Source of the DNA: DASPKM01 sp035628135 | GTDB lineage: Bacteria; Bacteroidota; Bacteroidia; Chitinophagales; Chitinophagaceae | Length of the DNA: 64,000 nt | Direction of reading: 5' to 3' | Assembly: GCA_035628135.1 (NCBI GenBank) | Contig: DASPKM010000011.1 | Location: 1-64,000 of the forward strand | Shown: piece by piece, positions 45,471-54,450 of the stretch | Position numbering within the stretch: the stretch's first letter is position 1 | Layout of the letters: every line of letters starts with the position of its first letter | Translations under genes and position numbers: made by a program | Notes under the pieces: generated by a model | What the model saw: only the letters and a program-made list of their open reading frames with translations | Database searches by the model: none | What the model was told of the DNA's origin: nothing

Positions 45471-46670
45471 TTATAATGATTCCAGGAACCTGATCAGTTT
45501 GGCCTTGTCCGACTCCGTTAATTGGGTGAAGGCGGTTTTGCTTTGTTGTGCTTCCCCACCATGCAGCATAATGGCCGCCTCAATGCTCGTTGCCCTGCCA
45601 TCGTGCATTAAGAAGTATCGCCCGCCCTGTGAATTTTTCGAGAGGCCAAGTCCCCACAAGGGCGGTGTCCTCCATTCGGCGGTGGAGGCGCTGCCTTCGG
45701 TATATCCATCGTTCAATGCGGGGCCCATGTCGTGCAGCAGGAAATCAGAATAAGGATGGAATGTTTTGTTCGATAAGGCAGCAATGGCCGAATTACCTGT
45801 TTTCAATTCCGGCACGTGGCATTTGCCACAGCTGATCTGCATGAAAATATTTTTTCCCGCAACAATGTCCGCATCGGCGGTATTTCTTTGGATGGGTGCT
45901 TTCAGCATTTTCAAATACGCCACCACGTCTATCACGGTTTGATTGGACACTTCAGGATCGAGCATTTGCCCGTCATAAGTGTCGTAAGGCTCATAGGTGG
46001 ATACAATGCCCATGTCCTGGTTATAGGCATTTACTGTTTGATGCATCAGGTCGTAGGCCGCTGCTTTCTTTCCAAACCGGCCGATATATTTTCCTCCTTG
46101 CGTAATGCTGTTGGGTCTCGTTACCAGGTAAGGTGGAATGTTGATCCAGTTGGGCCGGCCTGAAATACCATCGCCATTGGCATCGTTGGGATCGGCAAGG
46201 GCCAGCAGGTCTGCATCGGGCACCCCATCCACCAATCCCAAACCCGTATTGGCGGGCGGAGTGAATTTTGAAAAGGTGGCACCCGAGGGAATGGTTTCAG
46301 CTTTATAGTTATAAATGGCCCTGTTTTGCAGTTGTGGCCCGCCCATGTGCAGGTATTGATTGCCCGTACTATCAATTTGACCGAAGCGGGTAAGGGTCGA
46401 AAATGGATGCCCCTTGCCGTCGCCCGCATGGCAGGTGCCGCAGGATGTAGCCACAAATACAGGCCCCAGGCCGGTTTCGGCAGTAAATATCTCATCGTTA
46501 AATGCCACATCGCCCCGGATGAACTGGGCCTTTTCCTGCGCGGTAAGGCCTTCTATGGGACCATCCAACACCTCGTCATCGGCAGGCGCCCTGGGCAGCA
46601 TTTTATCGCAAGCCAGGGCGGCTACCATGCAAAAGGCAATAATTGCGATAACAGTAAATTGTTTCCTCAT
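45471..46670 (-). CDS. Di-haem oxidoreductase (DHOR/DUF1111 family)
   Basis: A 399-residue lipoprotein (lipobox ALAC, Cys near residue 21) with two CxxCH haem sites (SCGTCHAGDGKGHP and SCGKCHVPELKTG). DHOR blocks TGLGPVFVATSC, GLGLVDGVPDADLLALAD, and RTPPLWGLGLSKNSQGGRYFLMHDGRA are present. The family is related to cytochrome c peroxidases and in other bacteria is coupled to iron or copper uptake, often with imelysin, which is absent here. First gene of the operon; its promoter contains a DtxR-like box. Start chosen at ATG 46670. Confidence 0.9.
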   Translation of the reverse strand: MRKQFTVIAIIAFCMVAALACDKMLPRAPADDEVLDGPIEGLTAQEKAQFIRGDVAFNDEIFTAETGLGPVFVATSCGTCHAGDGKGHPFSTLTRFGQIDSTGNQYLHMGGPQLQNRAIYNYKAETIPSGATFSKFTPPANTGLGLVDGVPDADLLALADPNDANGDGISGRPNWINIPPYLVTRPNSITQGGKYIGRFGKKAAAYDLMHQTVNAYNQDMGIVSTYEPYDTYDGQMLDPEVSNQTVIDVVAYLKMLKAPIQRNTADADIVAGKNIFMQISCGKCHVPELKTGNSAIAALSNKTFHPYSDFLLHDMGPALNDGYTEGSASTAEWRTPPLWGLGLSKNSQGGRYFLMHDGRATSIEAAIMLHGGEAQQSKTAFTQLTESDKAKLIRFLESL

Positions 46671-46697
46671 ACCCACAACATTTATCAATTAGATATG

Positions 46698-46705
46698 CAA
46701 AAATA
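46698..46705 (-). promoter_or_regulatory. -7 promoter element of the di-haem operon
   Basis: On the minus strand, TATTTTTG matches TAnnTTTG, 28 bp before the start at 46670. Confidence 0.5.
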
Positions 46706-46710
46706 ATGTT

Positions 46711-46724
46711 TTAGGCGAATCTAA
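46711..46724. promoter_or_regulatory. DtxR-like operator
   Basis: TTAGGCGAATCTAA has half-sites TTAG/CTAA separated by six bases, as in DtxR/IdeR boxes (TTAGgn..ncCTAA). It lies between the expected -33 and -7 regions of the di-haem operon and 48 bp before the likely DtxR-family start, so it could control both directions. Confidence 0.5.
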
Positions 46725-46772
46725 TTTATATTTTCGATAAGTCTTTTTATTTTGCAGCCAAATTTTGCCGTC

Positions 46773-47429
46773 TTGCATTCATTTACAGAAGAAAACTACC
46801 TGAAAGCCATCTATAAATTACAGGAACAAAGCGGGGAAACGGTGGCCAACTCCGACCTGGCCCGGGTGCTGGATGTACATTCGGCCAGCGTTACGGACAT
46901 GCTCAAAAAAATGGCCGCCAAAAAGCTGATCATTTATGAGAAGTCAAAAGGGTTCAAACTAACGGAAAAGGGAAGACAGATCGCCGTCACCATCATCCGG
47001 AAACACCGGTTATGGGAAGTGTTCCTGGTAGAAAAATTAAAATTCGGTTGGGATGAGGTGCATGACATAGCGGAACAACTGGAACATATCCAAAGCCCCG
47101 AGCTCATCAGCAGGCTCGACCAGTTTTTGGGCCATCCCAAGGCAGACCCGCACGGCGACCCCATTCCTAACTCCAATGGGGTGTTTGCCAAATCGAAATC
47201 GGTGCTATTATCTGAAATGAAAATAAATACCGAGGGAAAATTTACAGGCGTCACCGACCACTCTCCTGCTTTTTTAAGCTATCTCGATAAGATCGGTCTC
47301 AGCCTCGGCGATTCCATTAAAGTAAAATCCATCGAGGCCTTCGATCATAGCTATACCCTGCAATTAAAGGGCAAGAGCGAACTAATGGTAAGCAATAAAG
47401 TAGCCAACAGCCTGTTAATAACCGAGTAG
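46773..47429 (+). CDS. DtxR-family metal-dependent transcriptional regulator
   Basis: A 218-residue repressor activated by Fe(II) or Mn(II). The N-terminal winged helix is FTEENYLKAIYKLQE with recognition helix DVHSASVTDMLKKMAAKKLI. The dimer and metal domain shows IRKHRLWEVFLVEKLKFGWDEVHDIAEQLEH and the HPKADPHGDPIP block, with metal ligands in H-x-x-D-P-H-G. A C-terminal FeoA/SH3-like domain follows from about residue 140. I prefer the TTG at 46773 because it gives the usual short N-terminus; a TTG at 46752 is the alternative. It is divergent from the di-haem operon and followed by a TonB-dependent receptor. Confidence 0.9.
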   Translation: MHSFTEENYLKAIYKLQEQSGETVANSDLARVLDVHSASVTDMLKKMAAKKLIIYEKSKGFKLTEKGRQIAVTIIRKHRLWEVFLVEKLKFGWDEVHDIAEQLEHIQSPELISRLDQFLGHPKADPHGDPIPNSNGVFAKSKSVLLSEMKINTEGKFTGVTDHSPAFLSYLDKIGLSLGDSIKVKSIEAFDHSYTLQLKGKSELMVSNKVANSLLITE

Positions 47430-47491
47430 CTCCATTCGCATTTTATTGAGAGCATGTACATTGCGGATCACTTAACCTTTGGAGTAGCACT

Positions 47492-49651
47492 ATGAAATAC
47501 CTGCTTACCGCTCTTATTGCCTGCTGCTTTGCCGCCCATGGCCAAGCCCAGCACACGCTTACCATCGTACTTAAAGGCAGTGAGGAAAAACAATCCCTCG
47601 CCGGTGCAACAGTATTATGGAAAGAAAAGAACAAGGCCTTTGTTGCAGATAGCACAGGGAGGGTAACCATTACAGACGTGCCGGCCGGTGTACAGACCTT
47701 TGTGATATCGTACACAGGCTTCGGTGAAAAAACCCTTAGGTATGTAGTTTCATTAGCTACGCCATCCACCATCGAGATCGAATTGGAAGAAGAGGATGAA
47801 CACGAAGAAGAAGTGATCGTAACCGCTACGCGTACCAGCCGCACCATTACCAACACCCCCACGCGCACCGAAGTTATTTCAGGCGAGGAGCTTGCCGAAA
47901 AAGCGAACATGAAGCCGGGCGATATCAGGATGCTGCTCAGCGAAAGCACCGGCATTCAAACCCAACAAACTTCCGCTACATCTTTTAACGCAGGCATACG
48001 CATCCAGGGATTGGATGGAAGATATACACAGATACTCCGCGATGGTTATCCATTGTACGCGGGGTTTTCAGGAGGGCTTTCCATTTTGCAGATCGCCCCA
48101 TTGGACCTTAGACAGGTAGAGGTGATCAAAGGTTCATCTTCTACGCTCTATGGTGGAGGCGCCATTGCGGGATTGGTAAACCTGGTATCTAAAACACCGC
48201 GTGACGAGCGCGAGCTTAGCTTTATCGCAAACGGAACGTCTGCAAGAGGTCTCGACCTCAGCGGCTTCTACAGTGAGCGCTATGGCAAGGCAGGCCTTAC
48301 AGTGTATGCGGCACGCAACAGCAATGCCCCTTACGATCCCGCTGACATCGGGTTAACCGCCATCCCGAAATTCGAGCGGTATACCGTAAATCCCCGCCTC
48401 TTCCTGTATGGGAAAAAAACCACCGCCGATATCGGCTTAAGCTTTATTTCCGAAGACCGGACCGGCGGGAGCGTCGAGTATATTAAAAATAACAGCGGCA
48501 ATGGTTTCTTCGAACGCAACAAGACCAACAGGATCACGACGCAACTAGGGATCGCACACCGGCTGAATGAAAAAACCACGCTGCAACTTAAGAACAGCTA
48601 CAGTCGCTTCGACCGCAACATTACCATTCCATTTTACGGTTTCGAGGCGGTACAGCAATCTTCCTTTTCGGAACTAACGCTCAACAATAGGCGCAATAAA
48701 GCGGATTGGATCATCGGTATCAACGTACTGACGGAGGACCTGCACCAACCCATTCGCGCTACCTTGCCGGTGCTGGACTATCACTTCAATACCTATGGCA
48801 TATTCATTCAGAATGCCTGGGCGCCATCTGAAAAATTTGTGCTGGAAGCCGGCCTCCGCGGCGATTACGTAAAACAGTACGGCTTCGAGCTGCTGCCAAG
48901 GATCTCGGCAATGCTTAGGATCTCACCCAAGGTTACTACGCGTCTCGGCGGAGGGTTGGGATACAAAACGCCTACGGTGTTTACCGAAGAATCGGAGCGT
49001 GTGCAGTTCAGGAACATTTATCCCATCGACGAAAACAAGACCAGGAATGAACGTTCGGTTGGACTGAACTGGGATATCAATTACCGCACACAGATCGGCG
49101 ACGTAGGCTTCAGCCTGAATCACCTGGTATTTTATACAAACCTCAACAAGCCGCTGGTGCTGGTAGGCATACCGGGCGGAAAATCGGAATTCCGAAATGC
49201 AGACGGTCATTACGACACCAAAGGAATGGAAACCAACATCCGCCTGCTCTATGGAGATTTTAAATTGTTCGTGGGCTATACCTACACAGATGCCAACACG
49301 CATTTTTCAAATGAAAAAGAATGGTTGCCGCTTACTGCCCGCCACCGGTTGAACAATGTGCTGATGTACGAGCTCGAAGAAAAACTGAAGATCGGCCTCG
49401 AAGCGTATTATTTCAGCCGGCAGCGATTGAGCGATGGAAGCTCCGGCAGATCGTACTGGATCATGGGTTTTATGGTTGAAAAGATATGGGAGAAGCTCGC
49501 AGTCTACATCAATTTTGAAAACTTTACCGATAGCCGTCAAACCCGGTTCGATTCCATCAATGCCGGCACAATTGAAAATCCCGTCTTCCGTGATATTTAT
49601 GCGCCGGTAGAAGGCTTCGTGATAAATGGCGGTATCAAAATCAGATTGTAA
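47492..49651 (+). CDS. TonB-dependent outer-membrane receptor
   Basis: A 719-residue receptor. Signal peptide (MKYLLTALIACCFAAHGQAQ), a carboxypeptidase-regulatory-like beta domain (about 20-100) with a low-complexity EEEDEHEEE stretch, a plug domain (VIVTATRTSRTITNTPTRTEVISGEEL to EVIKGSSSTLYGGGAIAGLVNLVSK) and a 22-strand barrel are recognisable. The barrel ends in INGGIKIRL. The size and position, 62 bp after the DtxR-family gene, suggest uptake of an iron or other metal chelate. The substrate is not certain. Confidence 0.92.
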   Translation: MKYLLTALIACCFAAHGQAQHTLTIVLKGSEEKQSLAGATVLWKEKNKAFVADSTGRVTITDVPAGVQTFVISYTGFGEKTLRYVVSLATPSTIEIELEEEDEHEEEVIVTATRTSRTITNTPTRTEVISGEELAEKANMKPGDIRMLLSESTGIQTQQTSATSFNAGIRIQGLDGRYTQILRDGYPLYAGFSGGLSILQIAPLDLRQVEVIKGSSSTLYGGGAIAGLVNLVSKTPRDERELSFIANGTSARGLDLSGFYSERYGKAGLTVYAARNSNAPYDPADIGLTAIPKFERYTVNPRLFLYGKKTTADIGLSFISEDRTGGSVEYIKNNSGNGFFERNKTNRITTQLGIAHRLNEKTTLQLKNSYSRFDRNITIPFYGFEAVQQSSFSELTLNNRRNKADWIIGINVLTEDLHQPIRATLPVLDYHFNTYGIFIQNAWAPSEKFVLEAGLRGDYVKQYGFELLPRISAMLRISPKVTTRLGGGLGYKTPTVFTEESERVQFRNIYPIDENKTRNERSVGLNWDINYRTQIGDVGFSLNHLVFYTNLNKPLVLVGIPGGKSEFRNADGHYDTKGMETNIRLLYGDFKLFVGYTYTDANTHFSNEKEWLPLTARHRLNNVLMYELEEKLKIGLEAYYFSRQRLSDGSSGRSYWIMGFMVEKIWEKLAVYINFENFTDSRQTRFDSINAGTIENPVFRDIYAPVEGFVINGGIKIRL

Positions 49652-49658
49652 ACGGTCC

Positions 49659-50513
49659 TTACTTGCTGAGCTCCTGGAGCCATTTTGTTGCAAAAGCGCG
49701 CATGGCATCTGTTGCAGGCTTGCCCGAGCGATAAGCCAGCTTCCACTCCGCCGGTTTCTTTTCATAGGCCGGGTTAACAAATACTTTCTTGCCCCAGGCT
49801 TCCTTTAGTTCCGCATTGTAATCCACGTCGGCGGTTATGTCCAGCATTTGCTGCAACCTGCGTTTGATCAGGAGTTGCGGGTTTTCGGGAAATTCTGTTT
49901 CATATTTCTGCATGGCCTGTTCGTGCTGCTTCTTCAACTGTTCGTTGGTGCGGGTTACGAAATCCATGCGGCGTTTGATGGTGTTGTTATTGGGATCGTC
50001 CAGCGCGGCCAATTCTTTTTTGAGCGCTTCCAGCCGGTGCGGAACAGCATTTCTTATTTTTTCATTGGGAGAATTTGCGTTCGCTTCCGTCATTTTGATG
50101 GCGTTTTCGATCCGCTCCTTTTCTTCGGCCCTGATCGTTTCGGGTGTGTCCTCCAGTTTCATCGGCTCTTTTGGTTTTCGCATGGCCCTGAATGCCAAGT
50201 ATTCCTTCCTGAACTCTTCGGAAGTTGAATATTTTTTCGCGTATGCCGCAAGTTCATTTACTACAGCAACACGGTTGCCCCCAACGATGTTCTTAGCTTG
50301 TTTGGCGCCATAATACAGGAATTGCCCATTTCTAAAGCTGAACACGATGTTCTTGTTCGCATCAGCTTGGGTAAGCCCCAATTGCTTCCAGATATCGTCC
50401 GTAAGTTGCCGGGCCTTCATAGCCAACAGGAACAGGCAGACAAAGCCGATCAGGGATACAACGACCAAGGTCTTTATTGCTATTACCAGAGTTTTAAAAG
50501 CAGAACGTCTCAT
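49659..50513 (-). CDS. Single-span protein with helical, charged extracytoplasmic part, unknown
   Basis: A 284-residue protein. One N-terminal span (LVIAIKTLVVVSLIGFVCLFLLAM) is followed by a region with FSFRNGQFLYYGAKQA. A highly charged helical centre (about residues 120-225, rich in K/E/R, with a likely coiled coil) and a compact end (YNAELKEAWGKKVFVNPAYEKKP) complete it. I start at ATG 50513 (MRRSAFKTL), since longer starts add an unlikely segment. It does not match a family I know. It is convergent with the TonB receptor, 7 bp apart. Confidence 0.7.
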   Translation of the reverse strand: MRRSAFKTLVIAIKTLVVVSLIGFVCLFLLAMKARQLTDDIWKQLGLTQADANKNIVFSFRNGQFLYYGAKQAKNIVGGNRVAVVNELAAYAKKYSTSEEFRKEYLAFRAMRKPKEPMKLEDTPETIRAEEKERIENAIKMTEANANSPNEKIRNAVPHRLEALKKELAALDDPNNNTIKRRMDFVTRTNEQLKKQHEQAMQKYETEFPENPQLLIKRRLQQMLDITADVDYNAELKEAWGKKVFVNPAYEKKPAEWKLAYRSGKPATDAMRAFATKWLQELSK

Positions 50514-50676
50514 ATCGCAAGGTTTATCATAAAAATATTGCAGCATGGGGAGCGTGCGCATCGGATGAAAATATGATTTCTGCAATGCGGTGCATTTTAA
50601 AGGAATTGCCGGGCTATGGCTTTTAATCATATTTTAATTTCCCCGTTCCAGCCATTAATATCAACTTGCAGGGGCT

Positions 50677-52902
50677 ATGAAGCTCAACTTAGCCTTGGTT
50701 TTGTCCATTATTATTGGAGTGGGATTGGTAGCCCTTGGCTTCACCGCATTTCAAATATCTTCTGAACGAAGCAAGCTCAACAATGAGCTGGAAGTTAATA
50801 CGATCAGGATCGCGGAGGACTTTTATAAAACCCATCTCGACCAACTGGAAGCGGGCGATACAACGCAATTAAACCTTAATGATAGCATCGTAAGCCAGTA
50901 CAACCTGCTGGGCCTTGCTTTGTATTACAATGCAGACAGCGTGCAAACCTTTCACCCGCTTACCAAGCAATACCTCCAGGCATCGCATGATTACATAGCC
51001 CAGGCTTTGTCTGCGGATTCATCCATGAGCAATACCATCAAAGCGGGTGGCCAACGCGTTCATGAATACATAAGGATTGTAACCAGGGACAGCATGCCTA
51101 CCATGGCGGTGATCTTTTATACAGACGCGGATTACATCGCCAACATCGTGAACAGCATCTGGCTCAGGAACTTTTTGCGATGGTTCCTGCAAGCCCTGGT
51201 GATCTCGATAGTAACGTTGCTTATTGTAAGATGGGGCATCCTAGTGCCACTGAACCGTGTGGTAGAATGGATAAAGGTTGCGCGTACCGGCAATGTGGAT
51301 GACCTGAAAACAAGGCCGCCCAATACTTTTCTTGCGCCATTGTACAAGGAAATTTCCGGCATTGCGCGGGCCATGCAGGAAGCAAAGGCCACCGCGCAGG
51401 AAGAAGCGCGGCTAAGGACTTCCGCCGAATCTATCTGGACGCCGGAACGACTGAATGAAGAAATGAAGCAGGTTTTGCAGAACAGAAAGCTGATAGTGGT
51501 TTCTAACCGCGAGCCATACATGCATATCCGTTCGGGCCGGGAGATCAATGTCATCATGCCTGCGAGTGGCATGGTTACGGCGCTGGAACCGATATTGAAG
51601 GCCTGCGGCGGGCTGTGGATCGCATCGGGCAGTGGCGATGCGGACCGCGAAACCGTGGATGAGAACGATAAAATACTGGTGCCGCCCTACGAAGGCAAGT
51701 ACACCTTGCGCCGCATATGGCTTACCAAGGAACAGGAAAATCATTTTTATTACGGGTTTTCCAACGAGGGATTGTGGCCGCTCTGCCATATTGCGCATAC
51801 CCGTCCCACGTTCAGGATAGAGGATTGGGAATATTACAAGGAAGTAAACGCCCTGTATGCAAGGGCGGTGATAGAAGAGATCAAAGGAGAAGAAGAGCCC
51901 TTCATACTCGTGCAGGATTATCATTTTGCGTTGCTGCCCCTCATGATCAAGCAGGAAAGGCCCGATGCCAAGGTGGCCATATTCTGGCACATACCCTGGC
52001 CCAATCCTGAGTCGTTCGGCATTTGTCCCTGGCAAAGAGAATTACTAAGTGGCATGCTCGGTGCGGACCTGATAGGCTTTCACACACAATTTCACTGCAA
52101 TAATTTTTTGGAAACGGTCAACGATGCGCTCGAATCGAGAGTATTGTGGGAAAATTTCTCGGTTAAGATCGGGAACCATTTTACATTGGTGAAGCCATTT
52201 CCCATCAGCATTGCATTTACGTTGAAGGACTATGATACACAGAATGGCCCGCGTCAGTCGCCCACCGAACTAATGAAACAATACGGCATCAACGCGGAGT
52301 ATATGGCTGTTGGAGTTGAAAGAATAGATTACACAAAAGGATTGATCGAAAAATTCCTGGCGGTAGAAAGGTTCCTCGATAAATATCCTTCGTACCAGGG
52401 CAGGTTTACATTGGTACAAATTGGCGCAGTGAGCCGGGCATTGCTAAAAACGTATTCTGATACCGTGAACTTAGTAGAAACCGAGATCAACAGGATCAAC
52501 TGGAAATTCAAAGCGCGCAACTGGCAGCCCATTTTGTTTTTGAAGAAACACCATAGCCACGAAGAGATCTTGCCCTTTTACCGCTCTGCCCATTGCTGTA
52601 TGGTAACCTCATTGCATGATGGAATGAACCTGGTGGCAAAAGAGTTCATCGCGGCGCGCGACCATAACGATGGGGTGCTAATTCTCAGCCGCTTTGCGGG
52701 AGCTTCGCAGGAATTGCACGGGGCGCTCATCGTCAATCCTTATGATATCGAACAGTCTGCGGATGCCATCAAGACATCGCTGGAAATGCCAATCGAGATG
52801 CAATCGCAAAAAATGAAACAACTGCGCCGCACGGTCATGAACCATAATGTGTATTCCTGGGCCGCCGGGATATTGAGGACAATGGCCTCGATCCAAAATT
52901 GA
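50677..52902 (+). CDS. otsA: Trehalose-6-phosphate synthase with N-terminal membrane sensor and HAMP module
   Basis: A 741-residue fusion. Residues 1-265 form a sensor: span 1 (LALVLSIIIGVGLVALGFTAF), an extracytoplasmic helical domain of about 135 residues, span 2 (LQALVISIVTLLIVRWGI) and a HAMP-like linker (PLNRVVEWIKVARTGNVDDL). From about 265 on is a full GT20 domain: KLIVVSNREPYMH, the Gly-rich GGLWIASGSGD, VQDYHFALLPLMI, HIPWPNPE, VGVERIDYTKGLIEK and SLHDGMNLVAKEF. It should make trehalose-6-phosphate from UDP/GDP-glucose and glucose-6-phosphate. The sensor may control the enzyme directly. No OtsB phosphatase is adjacent. Confidence 0.92.
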   Translation: MKLNLALVLSIIIGVGLVALGFTAFQISSERSKLNNELEVNTIRIAEDFYKTHLDQLEAGDTTQLNLNDSIVSQYNLLGLALYYNADSVQTFHPLTKQYLQASHDYIAQALSADSSMSNTIKAGGQRVHEYIRIVTRDSMPTMAVIFYTDADYIANIVNSIWLRNFLRWFLQALVISIVTLLIVRWGILVPLNRVVEWIKVARTGNVDDLKTRPPNTFLAPLYKEISGIARAMQEAKATAQEEARLRTSAESIWTPERLNEEMKQVLQNRKLIVVSNREPYMHIRSGREINVIMPASGMVTALEPILKACGGLWIASGSGDADRETVDENDKILVPPYEGKYTLRRIWLTKEQENHFYYGFSNEGLWPLCHIAHTRPTFRIEDWEYYKEVNALYARAVIEEIKGEEEPFILVQDYHFALLPLMIKQERPDAKVAIFWHIPWPNPESFGICPWQRELLSGMLGADLIGFHTQFHCNNFLETVNDALESRVLWENFSVKIGNHFTLVKPFPISIAFTLKDYDTQNGPRQSPTELMKQYGINAEYMAVGVERIDYTKGLIEKFLAVERFLDKYPSYQGRFTLVQIGAVSRALLKTYSDTVNLVETEINRINWKFKARNWQPILFLKKHHSHEEILPFYRSAHCCMVTSLHDGMNLVAKEFIAARDHNDGVLILSRFAGASQELHGALIVNPYDIEQSADAIKTSLEMPIEMQSQKMKQLRRTVMNHNVYSWAAGILRTMASIQN

Positions 52903-52906
52903 TCGA

Positions 52907-53458
52907 TTATTTTTCGTACGTGAGCACCACCAACCCCGAATCATACGTTTTCGCTTCCTTAAGCCGGAAGATCTTTCGCTTTTGTATATTGATGAAAAAC
53001 GGCTTGCCGCTGCCGAGGATAACCGGCACAATGGCCAGTTGCAATTCATCTACCAGGTCAAGGTTAATAAGCGATGACACCAATTCAGCGCCACCGAAAA
53101 CCGCAATGTCGTTTCCCTTTTCTGATTTGATCTTGTTTACCGCTTCCTTCAAATCTCCTTTCACCAACACAAATTCATCCGCCACTGCATCGAGGGTGGC
53201 TGAAAAAACATAGTGCTTCATGTGTGCGAAGGGATTGTTATCACTGGTTTTCTTTTTTTTCTTCGAAGATGATTTCGGCTGCATGGCCAGCGATGCTTCG
53301 TAGGTTTTGCGGCCATAGAACATGGCATCTGTCCGCTTCCAGTGTTCCGCAAGCTCGCGGAAATGCTCCTTATCATAAATGATCCAGTCGTACTCTCCGT
53401 TCGGGCCCTCTATAAAGCCATCGAGGCTAACGGCAAAGCCCGCTGTTAACTTTCGCAT
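52907..53458 (-). CDS. Dihydrofolate reductase-fold protein (RibD C-terminal type)
   Basis: A 183-residue NADPH-dependent reductase-like protein. RKLTAGFAVSLDGFIEGPNGEYDWI is the usual start. GRKTYEAS and VFGGAELVSSLINLDLVDELQLAIVPVILGSGKPFF are diagnostic blocks of the family. A lysine-rich loop (KSSSKKKKKTS) interrupts the middle. An in-frame ATG at 53521 overlaps the upstream stop as TAATG, so an N-terminal extension of 21 residues is possible. Co-transcribed with the AraC regulator upstream, which may control it. Confidence 0.88.
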   Translation of the reverse strand: MRKLTAGFAVSLDGFIEGPNGEYDWIIYDKEHFRELAEHWKRTDAMFYGRKTYEASLAMQPKSSSKKKKKTSDNNPFAHMKHYVFSATLDAVADEFVLVKGDLKEAVNKIKSEKGNDIAVFGGAELVSSLINLDLVDELQLAIVPVILGSGKPFFINIQKRKIFRLKEAKTYDSGLVVLTYEK

Positions 53459-53520
53459 ATAGTGCAAGTTTAGGACAAAGCTAGCTGGCTGGTTCGACGA
53501 AAAATTGGAGAAACCCGACA

Positions 53521-54339
53521 TTATTCGGTCAGCCAGGCTGAAGCGGGTTCATTGCTGCATTCCTGCAGGAATTTTTTAGGCGATAACCCCGAAAGCATTT
53601 TGAACTCATTGATAAAATGCGCCTGGTCATAATACCCGCAATCGTAAGCAAGGGCCGTAAGGTTTTTGAGCGGCCCGGAATAAAACGCAGCCACCGCCTT
53701 CCTGAACCGCAGGACGCGCTGCAGAAACTTTGGTGTTATACCTACGTGTTGATCAAACTCCCTTTGCAGCTTGCGCTCGTGAATGATATGTTCCTTTAAA
53801 AAATGTGCAACCGAAGTATAGTTTTTAATAGCGTGCACGAGGGGAATGAACCGATCGACGCTTTCCAGCTTGTCGCGGTTATCGTATAATTTTTTTATGA
53901 GAATGTTTTCAATCAACCTTATCCTTTCATCGATGGCACCAATGCCGGCCATGCGCTCCTCTATTTCCAGGAAGAGATAATTATTCAATAATGACAAAGG
54001 CACTGTGCTGCCGGTAAGATCGGCAACAGGCTGATGAATAAAAGGTGAAAGACCGCCGGGTTTAAAACTGATACTGACCAGGTCTACCTGGCCAGTTGCA
54101 CTGGTAAAATAATAAGCAGGACGTTGGCCTACCAGGCAACTTCCTTTATATACGCTTACATTGTTGCTTCCATTTGACCAGGCCTGTGCAAACGAGTGGC
54201 CGTAATTGAACATGCACTCTATGTTACCGTCGGGCACCAGCCGCTGCGGTACATCAAAAGCCCCTGTACTCGCCTTTACCATCCAGATGCATTGGATGTA
54301 CGGGCGTAGTGGCGCAGCGACTTTGAACTCGCGGTACAT
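53521..54339 (-). CDS. AraC-family transcriptional regulator
   Basis: A 272-residue regulator with an N-terminal cupin-like ligand part (MYREFKVAAPLRPYIQCIWMVKA, then a PDGNIECMFNYG stretch). Two C-terminal helix-turn-helix motifs are present (HVGITPKFLQRVLRFRKAV and NLTALAYDCGYYDQAHFINEFKMLSGLSPKKFL), the typical AraC signature. This group often has the DUF6597 sensor domain. Start chosen at ATG 54339; upstream in-frame starts to 54441 overlap the promoter of the divergent lipoprotein gene. Transcribed with the reductase gene. Confidence 0.9.
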   Translation of the reverse strand: MYREFKVAAPLRPYIQCIWMVKASTGAFDVPQRLVPDGNIECMFNYGHSFAQAWSNGSNNVSVYKGSCLVGQRPAYYFTSATGQVDLVSISFKPGGLSPFIHQPVADLTGSTVPLSLLNNYLFLEIEERMAGIGAIDERIRLIENILIKKLYDNRDKLESVDRFIPLVHAIKNYTSVAHFLKEHIIHERKLQREFDQHVGITPKFLQRVLRFRKAVAAFYSGPLKNLTALAYDCGYYDQAHFINEFKMLSGLSPKKFLQECSNEPASAWLTE

Positions 54340-54450
54340 GGAGAAAAATAAGTATCTCAAATTACGATTTTTAAGCGTCGATATCTTATTATGCATGCTC
54401 ATCCGTAATACCGGAGCGGGTTCTATCTTTGCCCGGTTCATATAGGAACT

